Shown: one piece after another, positions 25,941 to 34,014 of the stretch | Layout: every line of letters begins with the position of its first letter | How positions within the stretch are numbered: the first letter of the stretch is position 1 | Assembly (NCBI GenBank): GCA_041747855.1 | Contig: JBGTEJ010000048.1 | Coordinates: 20,938-84,937 of the forward strand | Direction of reading: 5' to 3' | Length of the DNA stretch: 64,000 bases | Origin: ZC4RG35 sp041747855 | GTDB lineage: Bacteria > Actinomycetota > Acidimicrobiia > Spongiisociales > ZC4RG35 | Translations under genes and position numbers: made by a program | The notes under the pieces: model-generated | Database searches by the model: none | Told to the model about the DNA's origin: nothing | What the model saw: only the letters and a program-made list of their open reading frames with translations

Positions 25941-27356
25941 TCAAATCCGGTACTGACTGGTCGAACGGTGCAGATACTCACCGTCGCCGGCCTTCCCGTG
26001 ATAGGTGTTGTCCGAGATGATCACCTTTCCCTTGGACATCACCGTGTCGACTTTGCCCTTGACCTCCCATCCCTCGTAAGCGGAGTAGTCGACCGCCATG
26101 TGGTGGGTATCGGCTGAGATGGTCCGGGTCGAATTCGGGTCCAGGATCACTATGTCGGCGTCTGACCCGACGGCGATGGTCCCCTTCTTCGGATACAGGC
26201 CGAACATCTTGGCGGGGGTTGTCGCCATGATCTCGACGAAGCGATTCAGACCGATCCGCCCCTCCGAGACACCAGCATTGAAGATCAGCTCCATCCGATC
26301 CTCGACCCCGGGCATCCCATTGGGGATCTTGGTGAAATCGCCCTGTCCGAGCTGCTTCTGAGTGCCGAACTGCGGATGGTCGCCCATACAGAACGGGCAG
26401 TGGTCGGTGGACACCACTTGCAGATCGTTGGTGCGCAGACCCTGCCAAAGACGATCTTGATGACCGGCAGCCTCGTCCCGGAGAGGCGGTGAGCACACGT
26501 ACTTGGCGCCTTCGAAACCATCCCCCAGGTGATCGAGGTTCAGAAGGAGATACTGAGGGCAGGTTTCGGCGTATACGTTCAACCCCCGGTCACGGGCCTC
26601 GATCACCTCGTCGAGTGCCTCCTTGGCTGTCAGATGGACGATGTACAACTGGACCCCGGTGAGCTCGGCCAGCTTTATCGCCCGATGGGCAGCCTCCCCT
26701 TCGAGCAGGGACCTCCGGACGATCCCGTGGTAGATCGGGTCGGTCTCGCCCCGGTCGAGGGCTTGTTGAGCCAGGACGTCGATGGCGATCCCGTTCTCGG
26801 CGTGCATGCAGATTGTCGCACCGTCCTCAGCGGCCTTCTGCATCGCCCTGACAATCTGACCGTCATCGGAGTAGAACACACCCGGGTAGGCCATGAACAT
26901 CTTGAAGCTGGTGACCCCCTCCCTCACCAACTGTTCCATCTCCTTCAAGGTCTGGTCGTTGATGTCTCCCGTGATCATGTGAAAGCCGTAATCGATGGCG
27001 CAGTTGCCCCGGGCCTTCTCCATCCAGGTCTCCCATCCCTCCATCGCAGAATCCCCTTTTGCCTGCACCGCGAAGTCGATGATGGTGGTGGTACCGCCGA
27101 AGGCCGCCGCCCTGGTGCCTGTCTCGAACGTGTCGGCGGCCGAGGTCCCGCCGAATGGGAGTTCCATGTGGGTATGGACATCGATCCCTCCTGGTAAGAC
27201 CAGTCTGCCCGCGGCGTCGATCACCTCGGCCTCGCCGACATCCAAAGATCCGGGGGCGAGCAGAGCCTCCACCTTGCCGGCGTTCACCAATACGTCGGCG
27301 GTCATCGTCTCGACGGCGGTCACGACAGTGCCGTTCTTGATCAGGGTTCTCGTCAT
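25941..27356 (-). CDS. dihydropyrimidinase
   Basis: 471 residues. Start ATG 27356 is chosen over ATG 27362 because GAGGAG is six bases before the former and directly abuts the latter. Motifs: GGIDVHTHMELPFGG (HxH metal ligands near residue 60), GVTSFKMFMAYPG (carbamylated Lys near 149), MHAENG and VHLTAKEAL (metal His), and VSTDHCPF (catalytic Asp). It hydrolyses dihydrouracil and dihydrothymine to N-carbamoyl-beta-amino acids. The upstream neighbour is the transaminase (10-base gap) and the downstream neighbour an LLM reductase. Hydantoinase activity is an alternative, but the context favours pyrimidine breakdown. Confidence 0.92.
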   Translation of the reverse strand: MTRTLIKNGTVVTAVETMTADVLVNAGKVEALLAPGSLDVGEAEVIDAAGRLVLPGGIDVHTHMELPFGGTSAADTFETGTRAAAFGGTTTIIDFAVQAKGDSAMEGWETWMEKARGNCAIDYGFHMITGDINDQTLKEMEQLVREGVTSFKMFMAYPGVFYSDDGQIVRAMQKAAEDGATICMHAENGIAIDVLAQQALDRGETDPIYHGIVRRSLLEGEAAHRAIKLAELTGVQLYIVHLTAKEALDEVIEARDRGLNVYAETCPQYLLLNLDHLGDGFEGAKYVCSPPLRDEAAGHQDRLWQGLRTNDLQVVSTDHCPFCMGDHPQFGTQKQLGQGDFTKIPNGMPGVEDRMELIFNAGVSEGRIGLNRFVEIMATTPAKMFGLYPKKGTIAVGSDADIVILDPNSTRTISADTHHMAVDYSAYEGWEVKGKVDTVMSKGKVIISDNTYHGKAGDGEYLHRSTSQYRI

Positions 27357-27366
27357 TTCCATCTCC

Positions 27367-28662
27367 TCATCTGTCTCTGGCCCTGAGGATGGCGGTCCTC
27401 AAACGTTCCAATCCGTCGTCGGCTTCTTGTTCCGTCAGGTTCAAGGCCGGGGCGATTCTCAGCGAGTTGCCGTACAGACCCCCCTTCCCGACCAGGAGCC
27501 CTTCCACCCTCGCTTCTTCCATGGCCGCCGCCGTCAACTCTCGGTCAGGGGCAAGCGTTTCGGGATCGGCGAACTCAATCGCCAACATCAGACCTCTCCC
27601 TCTCACCTCGACGATCTCCGGGACTTCATCGGATATCTGGTCGAGTCCGTTCTTCAAGCGGTTGCCCACCTTCAGGGCGTTGGTCTGGAGATCATTGGCG
27701 AGGATGTACTCGAGGTTGGCCATCGCCCCGGCCGTCGCCAGCGGATTGCCACCGAAGGTGGATATCGAGTTCGCCTGGAGGGAGTCCATGAGCTCGGCGC
27801 GGGCCACCACTCCTCCCAGAGCAAGACCGTTCCCGATCCCCTTGGCAAAGGTGAGCATGTCGGGGACGATGCCGTGAGCCTGATATCCCCAGAAGTTCTC
27901 CCCGGTCCGTCCCCAACCGGTCTGTACCTCGTCAGAGATGAAAAGGATCTGGTTTCGGTCGAGGACTGTCTTCATGGCACCCAGCAAACCGTCCGGAGGG
28001 GTGACGAAGCCGGCGACACCCTGAATCGGCTCGGCGATCATCGCGGCAACCCTGCCGGAGGTCGCCACTTCGAGCATGTTCTCGAGATCGGCGACACAGG
28101 CTGCGACGAACTCCTCTTCAGACAGATGCTTGAACGGGCCCCGCAGCCGGTTGCCCCCGTGGACATAGGTCACGTTGAAGGGGCTATTCGAAGTCGCCGA
28201 CCATGAGCGTTGGCCGGTGACTGCGACCGTGGAATGAGACTTTCCGTGGTAGCTGCCACGGAAGGCGAGGACCTGATTCGAGCTGGTGTACTGGGTGGCA
28301 ATCATCAGCGCAGCATCGTTGGCCTCGGTCCCGGAGTTGGTGAAAAACACCTTGGCGTCAGGAATGCCGCTGAGTTCGGCGATCTTCTCGGCCAACTCGA
28401 TCTGTTGCTCGATCAGATAGAGGGTGGAGGTGTGCAGCATCCGATCGGCTTGTGCCTTGATGGCCTCGACCACCGCCGGTAGTCGATGGCCGGACATAGT
28501 GACCAGGATCCCACCGAAGAAGTCGAGGTAGGTGTTCCCCTCGGCATCGGTCACATGTCTGCCGTCACCATCGACCAGTGCGATGGGTTGGTCGTAATAC
28601 AGGATCATCCAGTCGGGAAGAACTTTGCGATGACGGGCAAGGAGTTCTGCGTGCGTGGGCAT
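27367..28662 (-). CDS. class III PLP-dependent aminotransferase, probable beta-alanine transaminase
   Basis: 431 residues from ATG 28662. An upstream ATG at 28725 adds a non-conserved segment. The class III features are FTNSGTEANDAALMIA, GSYHGKSHST, AMIAEPIQGVAGFV, FISDEVQTGWGRTG and the Schiff-base Lys in LTFAKGIGNGLALGG (near 272), then STFGGNPLATAGAMANLE. Together with dihydropyrimidinase and beta-ureidopropionase nearby it most likely transfers the amino group of beta-alanine or 3-aminoisobutyrate to pyruvate or 2-oxoglutarate, giving malonate semialdehyde. AGAGGAGA lies about ten bases upstream. Confidence 0.9.
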   Translation of the reverse strand: MPTHAELLARHRKVLPDWMILYYDQPIALVDGDGRHVTDAEGNTYLDFFGGILVTMSGHRLPAVVEAIKAQADRMLHTSTLYLIEQQIELAEKIAELSGIPDAKVFFTNSGTEANDAALMIATQYTSSNQVLAFRGSYHGKSHSTVAVTGQRSWSATSNSPFNVTYVHGGNRLRGPFKHLSEEEFVAACVADLENMLEVATSGRVAAMIAEPIQGVAGFVTPPDGLLGAMKTVLDRNQILFISDEVQTGWGRTGENFWGYQAHGIVPDMLTFAKGIGNGLALGGVVARAELMDSLQANSISTFGGNPLATAGAMANLEYILANDLQTNALKVGNRLKNGLDQISDEVPEIVEVRGRGLMLAIEFADPETLAPDRELTAAAMEEARVEGLLVGKGGLYGNSLRIAPALNLTEQEADDGLERLRTAILRARDR

Positions 28663-28742
28663 ATGGGCGTGGTCTCCTCTCTGCCCCTGAGAGTAGTGGT
28701 CGGGGCGGTTCCTTGACGTGGCCACGGCTAACGTGGCAATCC

Positions 28743-29120
28743 GTGTTCAGGTCTCTGACGGCGCCGGTTCCGGTCCTCCGGTTGGAGGGCTTGGCCCTAC
28801 TTGGGATCGGGATCTACGCCTTCACCCTCGCCGACGTCTCGTGGTGGTGGTTCGCCTTGTTCTTACTGGTTCCCGACGTCTCGATGATTGGTTATCTCCA
28901 AGATCCTGGGCTCGGTGCAACGATTTACAACATCGGCCATTCGATGCTCGGCCCGGTCCTGCTGTTCGCTTGGTCGTGGGCAGGGGGGCCCGACGTGGCG
29001 TTCGCCACCGGTGCCATCTGGCTATCCCACATCGGAATGGACCGGATGTTCGGCTACGGGTTGAAGTATGGCGACGACTTCACACACACCCACCTTGGGA
29101 CCATCGGCCTCAGCGACTGA
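28743..29120 (+). CDS. DUF4260 family membrane protein
   Basis: 125 residues from GTG 28743, the start that fits the short family length. An upstream in-frame ATG at 28578 would lie inside the transaminase coding strand. Family features are LRLEGLALLGIGIYAF, WWWFALFLLVPDVSMIGYL, GATIYNIGHSMLGPVLLFAW and the conserved C-terminus HIGMDRMFGYGLKYGDDFTHTHLG. Four membrane helices are predicted. The function of DUF4260 is unknown. It is the only plus-strand gene in the pyrimidine catabolic region and interrupts that gene set. Confidence 0.88.
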   Translation: MFRSLTAPVPVLRLEGLALLGIGIYAFTLADVSWWWFALFLLVPDVSMIGYLQDPGLGATIYNIGHSMLGPVLLFAWSWAGGPDVAFATGAIWLSHIGMDRMFGYGLKYGDDFTHTHLGTIGLSD

Positions 29121-29150
29121 TACGCCTACCTCCGGGAGTCCGGGTTGGCC

Positions 29151-29993
29151 TCATGGCTCGACCAGCGGACCGTATGCATCGGGCCGGCGGTCCCGATAGA
29201 ACGCCCAGACCTTGCGGACCTCTTCGACCATATCCATCTCCAGGTCGCGGACCACCAGCTCCTCCTCGGTGTCGGAGGCAGGCTCCCCCACAAACTGGCC
29301 CCTTGGGTTCACGAAGTAGGAGGAGCCGTAGAAGTCGTTGTCACCGAACTCTTCCTTCCCTACACGGTTGATCGCCCCGATGAAGTACTCGTTGGCAACC
29401 GCCGACGCCGGCTGCTCGAGCTTCCAGAGGTACATGGACAGACCCCGGCTGGTGGCCGACGGATTGAAAACGATCTTGGCCCCGGCGAGGCCCAGCGCCC
29501 TCCACCCCTCGGGGAAGTGCCGGTCGAAACAGATGTAGACCCCGATCCTCCCCACCGCGGTGTCGAACACGGGATAACCGGTGTTCCCGGGCCGGAAGTA
29601 GAACTTCTCCCAGAAACCGTTCACATGGGGTATGTGGGTTTTGCGGTACTTCCCGAGGTAGGTTCCGTCGGCGTCGATGACTCCTGCGGTGTTGTAGAGG
29701 AAGCCGTCATCCTCCTTCTCATACATCGGCACCACCAGCACCATGCCGGTTTCTTTGGCCACCTGGACCATGCGACGCATCGTCGGCCCATCGGGAATCG
29801 GCTCTGCAGTGTCCTTGTGGTCGTCTTCCTGCACCTGGCAGAAGTAGGGGGCGTTGAAGAGCTCCTGGAAGCACATAACCCGCGCTCCCTGTTCGGCCGC
29901 CTGATGGGCGTATCCGACGTTCTTCTCGACCATCGACTCCTTGTCGCCGGTCCAGGAGGTCTGTACCAACGCGGCGCGGACAATGTTGTTCAT
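29151..29993 (-). CDS. beta-ureidopropionase-type nitrilase family hydrolase
   Basis: 280 residues. The nitrilase triad is intact: Glu in CFQELFNAPYFC (near 44), Lys in GKYRKTHIPHVNGFWEKFYF (near 117) and Cys in GVYICFDRHFPEGWR (near 154). The long HIPHVNGFWEKF segment and DRHFPEGWRALGLAGAKIVFNPSATS resemble N-carbamoyl-beta-alanine/N-carbamoylputrescine amidases. Next to dihydropyrimidinase it most likely cleaves N-carbamoyl-beta-alanine to beta-alanine, CO2 and ammonia. ATG 29993 has GACGAGGAG seven bases upstream. The gene before it is a small frameshifted membrane protein. Confidence 0.9.
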   Translation of the reverse strand: MNNIVRAALVQTSWTGDKESMVEKNVGYAHQAAEQGARVMCFQELFNAPYFCQVQEDDHKDTAEPIPDGPTMRRMVQVAKETGMVLVVPMYEKEDDGFLYNTAGVIDADGTYLGKYRKTHIPHVNGFWEKFYFRPGNTGYPVFDTAVGRIGVYICFDRHFPEGWRALGLAGAKIVFNPSATSRGLSMYLWKLEQPASAVANEYFIGAINRVGKEEFGDNDFYGSSYFVNPRGQFVGEPASDTEEELVVRDLEMDMVEEVRKVWAFYRDRRPDAYGPLVEP

Positions 29994-30036
29994 GGTGTAC
30001 TCCTCGTCCTGGTAGAAGGGAACCTACTAGACCTCT

Positions 30037-30340
30037 CTAGGTGAGGTTGTTGATGGCGGCTATCACGCCGATCACCATCAGCCAGCCGACAGCACCGAGA
30101 ACCCAGGCCATGACGACCACCGGGTTGAGCAGACGGTCACTGGTGCGGTGGGAGGCCCTCAATGCGGCCACTCCGAGGATCGCTCCAAGTACCGCTCCCA
30201 CAGCTATCCCTATTGGGCTGTCATTGACCCGCGCTGCAAAGAACATCCCAGCGAATACACCCACCAACACCGGCAAGTATCCCGACGATCAGGTCGTGAG
30301 CCATGAAGCGGTTCCGGGCGTGGGCAAATGACTCGCCCAT
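30037..30340 (-). CDS. small membrane protein, apparently frameshifted, about 100 aa if repaired
   Basis: The visible open frame starts at TTG 30276 and encodes 79 residues with two hydrophobic helices (PIGIAVGAVLGAILGVAAL and VVVMAWVLGAVGWLMVIGVIAA). A better start exists at ATG 30340, with AAAAGGAG ten bases upstream, but in another frame: MGESFAHARNRFMAHDLIVGILAGVGG. Removing one G from the GGG at 30262-30260 joins the two as ...GILAGVGGVFAGMFFAARVNDS, a continuous hydrophobic segment. Either the gene is broken, the base is a sequencing or assembly error, or a slip occurs. No family name is available. It precedes the ureidopropionase gene by 43 bases. Confidence 0.55.
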
Positions 30341-30486
30341 CTGGGCCTAACTCCTTTTCTCAGTTGGACCTTGGACACGACTCCGCAGCAATTGGTTTCA
30401 GTCCGTCCCATGGGCCGTGTGACTTATAGACACGGGGCTCTACGTGCGGCAGTCTCCCTACCGAGGGAACAAAGGGAGGTAACCGA

Positions 30487-30720
30487 ATGGGATGGAGTCG
30501 TAAGAAGCGGATGAAGCAGGAACGCTGTGAACACACACAGCGCATCTCGGTGACGGCCGCAGGGGTGGAGCGATTGGCATGCGAGCAGTGCGGTCATGTG
30601 AGTTTCAGCTTCCAGGATGGTCTCGAGGGCCCGGTCCGACGTCATCGGGTCGCGCCTGGCAAAGAGGGGCTCTCAGCGGCATCTGAACCGGGACTCGACA
30701 AGGCTGGTGCCCGCAACTGA
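30487..30720 (+). CDS. small zinc-ribbon protein, 77 aa
   Basis: ATG 30487 is preceded by AGGGAGGT at a spacing of six. The short protein starts with a basic segment (MGWSRKKRMKQE) and has a single CEH...CEQCGHVSF ribbon (C-x-H then C-x2-C, about residues 14-35), followed by a disordered tail. It recalls the first ribbon of the protein at 6685-7041. The function is unknown, and binding of zinc is inferred. A stable hairpin follows 11 bases after the stop and a second, terminator-like one about 90 bases on. Confidence 0.65.
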   Translation: MGWSRKKRMKQERCEHTQRISVTAAGVERLACEQCGHVSFSFQDGLEGPVRRHRVAPGKEGLSAASEPGLDKAGARN

Positions 30721-30731
30721 AGATGGCAACT

Positions 30732-30754
30732 GGCCAGGGTCGAAAACCCTGGCC
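30732..30754 (+). other. perfect 9-bp hairpin just after the zinc-ribbon gene
   Basis: GGCCAGGGT (30732-30740) and ACCCTGGCC (30746-30754) enclose the loop CGAAA. It lies 11 bases downstream of a stop codon and lacks a T tract, so it may protect the mRNA end or act with the second hairpin at 30808. Confidence 0.5.
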
Positions 30755-30807
30755 GGGTGAGCAGGTTCGAGATCGAGGTCCGTGGGGGGTTCACCTCGGA
30801 CCGAAGA

Positions 30808-30845
30808 GTGAGGCTGGTGCTCAGGCACCGGCCTCACTTGTTTTC
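30808..30845 (+). terminator. probable intrinsic terminator between convergent genes
   Basis: GTGAGGC-TGGTGC, loop TCAG, GCACCG-GCCTCAC (30808-30837) form a 13-bp stem with a G-T pair, followed on the plus strand by TTGTTTTC. The stem contains the stop codon of the minus-strand DUF1992 gene, so it could end transcripts from both sides, with a stronger T tract on the plus strand. Confidence 0.65.
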
Positions 30846-31025
30846 AGATCCCTTTTCGCCTTCGGACTCTGCGTTGCGCTGGGCCCAGGCACTCACCCAC
30901 CAAAGCTCATCGTCCTTCTCCCCAGCACCCGGTATCGGTCTTCCCTGACCGGGGAGGTCATCGAACTCGCCTCGCTCCATCGCCTCTCTGATGATTCGAT
31001 CCGCCGCCGATTCGATGTCGGGCAT
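30834..31025 (-). CDS. DUF1992 (DnaJ-homologue J28-like) domain protein, short form
   Basis: 63 residues containing the DUF1992 core IESAADRIIREAMERGEFDDLPGQGRPIP, known from YhdN-like bacterial proteins and the DNAJC28 C-terminal domain. Usual members are about 120 residues, so this is a minimal version that ends soon after the core (WWVSAWAQRNAE). The function is unknown. It sits eight bases downstream of the OsmC gene and is likely co-transcribed with it. Its stop codon lies within the terminator stem. Confidence 0.8.
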   Translation of the reverse strand: MPDIESAADRIIREAMERGEFDDLPGQGRPIPGAGEKDDELWWVSAWAQRNAESEGEKGSENK

Positions 31026-31033
31026 GGCTGAGG

Positions 31034-31456
31034 TCAGCCGAGAGATGCGGAGAGTGATATGTCCACATTTCCGGCCAGGGCTTTCGAGACCGGGCAGTTG
31101 ACCTTGGCCGTCTCCGCCAACTCGACAAACTGCTCTTCAGATATGCCGTCGACGACCCCCACAACCGACAGCTCCATGGTGGTGATACCGGTTCCGGGAA
31201 CGAAGGTTGCGGTGGCTTCCACATCGAGACTCGTAGCGGGAGTTTGGTTCTTGGCCAGGATGTTGGAGAAAGCCATCGAGAAGCAGGATGCATGGGCACC
31301 AGCGATCAACTCCTCGGGGGTGGTGGTGGCCTCCTCACCTTCGGCACGAGCCTTCCAGTTCACCGGGAGTGGCCCGACGGCGCCACTTGCGAAACTGGTC
31401 ACTCCGCTTCCACTGAACAGGTCGCCTTCCCAATGGGTCTGCGCGGTGCTCTTCAT
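31034..31456 (-). CDS. OsmC/Ohr family peroxiredoxin-like protein
   Basis: 140 residues. Both redox cysteines of the OsmC type are present: the first in PEELIAGAHASCFSMAFSN (near 58) and the second in AKVNCPVSKALAGNVDI (near 120). The N-terminal HWEGDLFSGSG and the SFASGAVGPLPVNWKAR segment are typical. The protein detoxifies organic hydroperoxides in the cytosol, using thiols such as lipoylated proteins or mycothiol-dependent systems. ATG 31456 starts the gene. The DUF1992 gene follows directly. Confidence 0.93.
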   Translation of the reverse strand: MKSTAQTHWEGDLFSGSGVTSFASGAVGPLPVNWKARAEGEEATTTPEELIAGAHASCFSMAFSNILAKNQTPATSLDVEATATFVPGTGITTMELSVVGVVDGISEEQFVELAETAKVNCPVSKALAGNVDISLSASLG

Positions 31457-31515
31457 TGCTGCTCCGATCGTCTTGTTGAGCCACCGACCCTACCCGATTC
31501 AGGAGGTTTCGACGG

Positions 31516-31938
31516 TCAGTCTTCGACGGTGATGTTGCCCCTCATCTCGGCGTGGATACCGCAGAAGTACTCGAAGGTCCCGGCCCGCTCGAAGGTGTAG
31601 AAGAAGCTTTGGCCCGTGAGAGTCCCGCTGTTCCAACCACCTTCGGTCGAGGTCCAGGTGTGAGGGAGACTGTCATCATTGGTGACCAGAATCGTGTCCC
31701 CAACACCGACCGTGTCAGGCCCGGAGAACGCGAATCCCTCGATCCTGAGTTCATGGTCCGCGTCATCCGGAATCGTCGTGGTCGAACCTGCGACCGTCGA
31801 CGAAGTGTCGGTGCTCCCGGTGGTGGTGATTGGTTGGCTGATCGTGGTGGTGGGCAGGCTGCTCGTCGTGGTCCCGGCCGTTCCACCACATCCAGTGACC
31901 AGTGCCAGAACACAGGCAATCACAATCGACCTACGCAT
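31516..31938 (-). CDS. cupredoxin (plastocyanin-like) lipoprotein
   Basis: 140 residues. The lipobox LVTGC (Cys near 17) and a Thr/Ser linker (about 20-58) precede a cupredoxin domain. Type-1 copper ligands are all visible: His in DSLPHTWTS, Cys in FEYFCGIHAEMRG, then His three residues later and Met. The beta-barrel elements VGVGDTILVTNDD and YTFERAGTFEYFC are standard. It probably carries electrons on the outer face of the membrane. The redox partner is not encoded nearby. Confidence 0.9.
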   Translation of the reverse strand: MRRSIVIACVLALVTGCGGTAGTTTSSLPTTTISQPITTTGSTDTSSTVAGSTTTIPDDADHELRIEGFAFSGPDTVGVGDTILVTNDDSLPHTWTSTEGGWNSGTLTGQSFFYTFERAGTFEYFCGIHAEMRGNITVED

Positions 31939-31986
31939 CAGTTCTCCTCATCTCAGCTCTTCGAGCACAGTACGCAGGCAAGGACG

Positions 31987-33480
31987 CTATCGGTTCGCCG
32001 GGAACCCAAGATCGACACCTCGGTGGATCGGGTCAGCCCACCTCGAGATCACAACCTTCTGACGGGTGTAGAAGTGGACCCCTTCCGGGCCGTAGATTGC
32101 ATGACTCCCGAAGATGGAGTCCTTCCAGCCACCGAATGAATAGAAGGCGAGGGGCACCGGAATCGGAACATTGATGCCCACCATCCCGACCTGGATCTCG
32201 CTGGCGAACTTCCGAGCCGCACCGCCGTCGTTGGTGAAGACGGCAGTGCCATTTCCGTATCGGTTGGAGTTGATCAGCGCGATCGCCTGGTCGAAGTGCT
32301 CCATGCGCACCGTCGACAGGACCGGTCCGAAGATCTCGTCCTGGTAAATCGACATTTCGGGCGTCACCTGATCGAAAAGAGTCGGGCCGAGGAAGTAGCC
32401 ATCCTCATGACCGTCGACTTTCAGGCTCCGCCCGTCGGCCAACAGGTGGGCACCCTGCTCGACACCAGACCCGATGTATCCACGCACCCTGTCGAGATGC
32501 TCCTTGGTGATCAGAGGACCCATGTCAACTCCGGGCCGGTCTCCAGGACCTACTTCGATCTTTTCCATTCGAGCCTGTATTCCGTCCAGAAGACGATCGC
32601 CCGCCTCTCCGACGGTCACCAGCGCCGATATAGCCATGCACCGCTCCCCGGCCGACCCGAACCCGGCTGACACCGCCGCGTCGGCCGCCAGATCTATGTC
32701 GGCGTCCGGCAGAACGATCATGTGGTTCTTGGCCCCACCGAGAGCCTGCACACGTTTCCCGTGACTGGTACCGGTCTCGTATATGTGCCGAGCGATCGGG
32801 GTCGACCCGACGAAAGAGATTGCAGCCACACCGGGGTGGGTGATCAAGGCTTCAACCGCCTCGCGATCTCCGTTGACGACGTTGAACACTCCGCCGGGAA
32901 GTCCCGCCTCCGCCAGCATCTCGGCGGCCATAAGAGAGACGGAAGGATCTCTCTCCGAAGGCTTGAGAATGAAGGTGTTGCCGGTCGCGATGGCCAATGG
33001 GTACATCCACATAGGCACCATCGCCGGGAAGTTGAACGGAGTGATCCCCACCACCACACCAAGCGGCTGTCGCATGGTGTAGGTGTCGACACCCGTTGTG
33101 ACCTGTTCTGAGAACTCTCCCTTCTGAAGATGGGCGATATTGCAGGCAAACTCGACGACTTCGAGACCCCTCTGGACTTCTCCGAGAGCGTCATCGAGGG
33201 TTTTTCCATGCTCCGCGGTCAGCTGCGCGGCTATGTCCCGACGACGGGCCGCGACTAGTTCCCGGTAGGCAAACATAATGTTCTGCCTCTGTGTGAGCGA
33301 GGTGACCCGCCAGGTTTCGAAGGCCCGGGCGGCGGTTCCGACTGCCAGGTCGACGTCCGCCGGGGTGGCTAGCGCTACCTCTCCGGTTTGCTCACCAGTG
33401 GCCGGGTTGAATACCGGCCCGTGGCGGGTGGATCCACCGGGTGTCGGAGCCCCGCCGATCCAGTGCTGAATCTGCTTCAT
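31987..33480 (-). CDS. mmsA: CoA-acylating (methyl)malonate-semialdehyde dehydrogenase
   Basis: 497 residues from ATG 33480. A TTG three codons earlier is less likely. MmsA/IolA features are the N-terminal HWIGGAPTPGGSTRHGPVFNPATG, GITPFNFPAMVPMWMYPLAIATGN, FVGSTPIARHIYETG, QALGGAKNHMIVLPDAD and the catalytic Cys in GSAGERCMAIS (near 280), which replaces the usual Q/G-Q-x-C of other ALDHs. It converts malonate or methylmalonate semialdehyde to acetyl- or propionyl-CoA with NAD and CoA. That completes beta-alanine and 3-aminoisobutyrate breakdown from the pyrimidine cluster a few kb away. Valine and inositol catabolism are other uses of the family. Confidence 0.93.
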   Translation of the reverse strand: MKQIQHWIGGAPTPGGSTRHGPVFNPATGEQTGEVALATPADVDLAVGTAARAFETWRVTSLTQRQNIMFAYRELVAARRRDIAAQLTAEHGKTLDDALGEVQRGLEVVEFACNIAHLQKGEFSEQVTTGVDTYTMRQPLGVVVGITPFNFPAMVPMWMYPLAIATGNTFILKPSERDPSVSLMAAEMLAEAGLPGGVFNVVNGDREAVEALITHPGVAAISFVGSTPIARHIYETGTSHGKRVQALGGAKNHMIVLPDADIDLAADAAVSAGFGSAGERCMAISALVTVGEAGDRLLDGIQARMEKIEVGPGDRPGVDMGPLITKEHLDRVRGYIGSGVEQGAHLLADGRSLKVDGHEDGYFLGPTLFDQVTPEMSIYQDEIFGPVLSTVRMEHFDQAIALINSNRYGNGTAVFTNDGGAARKFASEIQVGMVGINVPIPVPLAFYSFGGWKDSIFGSHAIYGPEGVHFYTRQKVVISRWADPIHRGVDLGFPANR

Positions 33481-33504
33481 ACCATCCAACGGTAGCCCGT
33501 CTCA

Positions 33505-34014
33505 TCAGCCGGGTCTGGTCGGTGGCGGTCGTTCGGGGATGGTGGTCGTTGTAGGTGGAAGGGTCGGTGGCGGCCGGGGCAATGTGGTTTCGGTTCGCCC
33601 GGGGACAGTGGTGCTGGTTGTGGGGCTTCGGTGACCCTCCCCATCCCTCTCCGGCTCCGTGGTCGTGGTGGGGTTCGGTCTCTGGTCGGTCGTGGGGATC
33701 GTCCCCGACGATCCGGACCCTTCATCGAGCTGACTATCGAAGCTGGCCGAGTCGAGTTCGGGAAGTCTGATGTTGACACGCTCCATGGCCTGGCGCACCG
33801 GATAGAGAAGATCTCCGGGAGCCGAACGCTCGGCGGCAAATGCGACAACCGGAAGCAGGAGGACGAGCGAGACGGCTACGGCCAGGATCCGTCCGGGTCG
33901 AGTCCGATGAGAGCGCGCCTCCCCCAGAACACGATCAATCGTGTCGAGATGACGCTCTCTGGTGGCGGCATCAACTTCGATACGGGCCCGACCGAGGTGC
34001 TCACGCCATCTCAT
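33505..34014 (-). CDS. single-pass membrane protein, putative sigma-factor partner (DUF5667-like)
   Basis: 169 residues. A cytosolic N-terminal segment (WREHLGRARIEVDAATRERHLDTIDRVLGEAR) precedes a membrane helix (ILAVAVSLVLLLPVVAFAA, about 43-61), a segment SAPGDLLYPVRQAMERVNIRL resembling DUF5667, and a Pro/Thr-rich tail. Its ATG overlaps the sigma gene's stop (ATGA), the usual arrangement of a sigma factor with its anti-sigma. A classic zinc anti-sigma motif is absent, so anti-sigma activity is inferred from position and topology. Confidence 0.65.
   Translation of the reverse strand: MRWREHLGRARIEVDAATRERHLDTIDRVLGEARSHRTRPGRILAVAVSLVLLLPVVAFAAERSAPGDLLYPVRQAMERVNIRLPELDSASFDSQLDEGSGSSGTIPTTDQRPNPTTTTEPERDGEGHRSPTTSTTVPGRTETTLPRPPPTLPPTTTTIPERPPPTRPG

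Noticed and set aside
28578..28742. Upstream start for the DUF4260 gene
   Set aside because: It would overlap the divergent transaminase coding region and add residues unlike the family. GTG 28743 matches the usual length.
30360..30486. Possible tRNA or small RNA before the zinc-ribbon gene
   Set aside because: No cloverleaf, T-loop or strong hairpin was found. The gap ends with a normal ribosome binding site.
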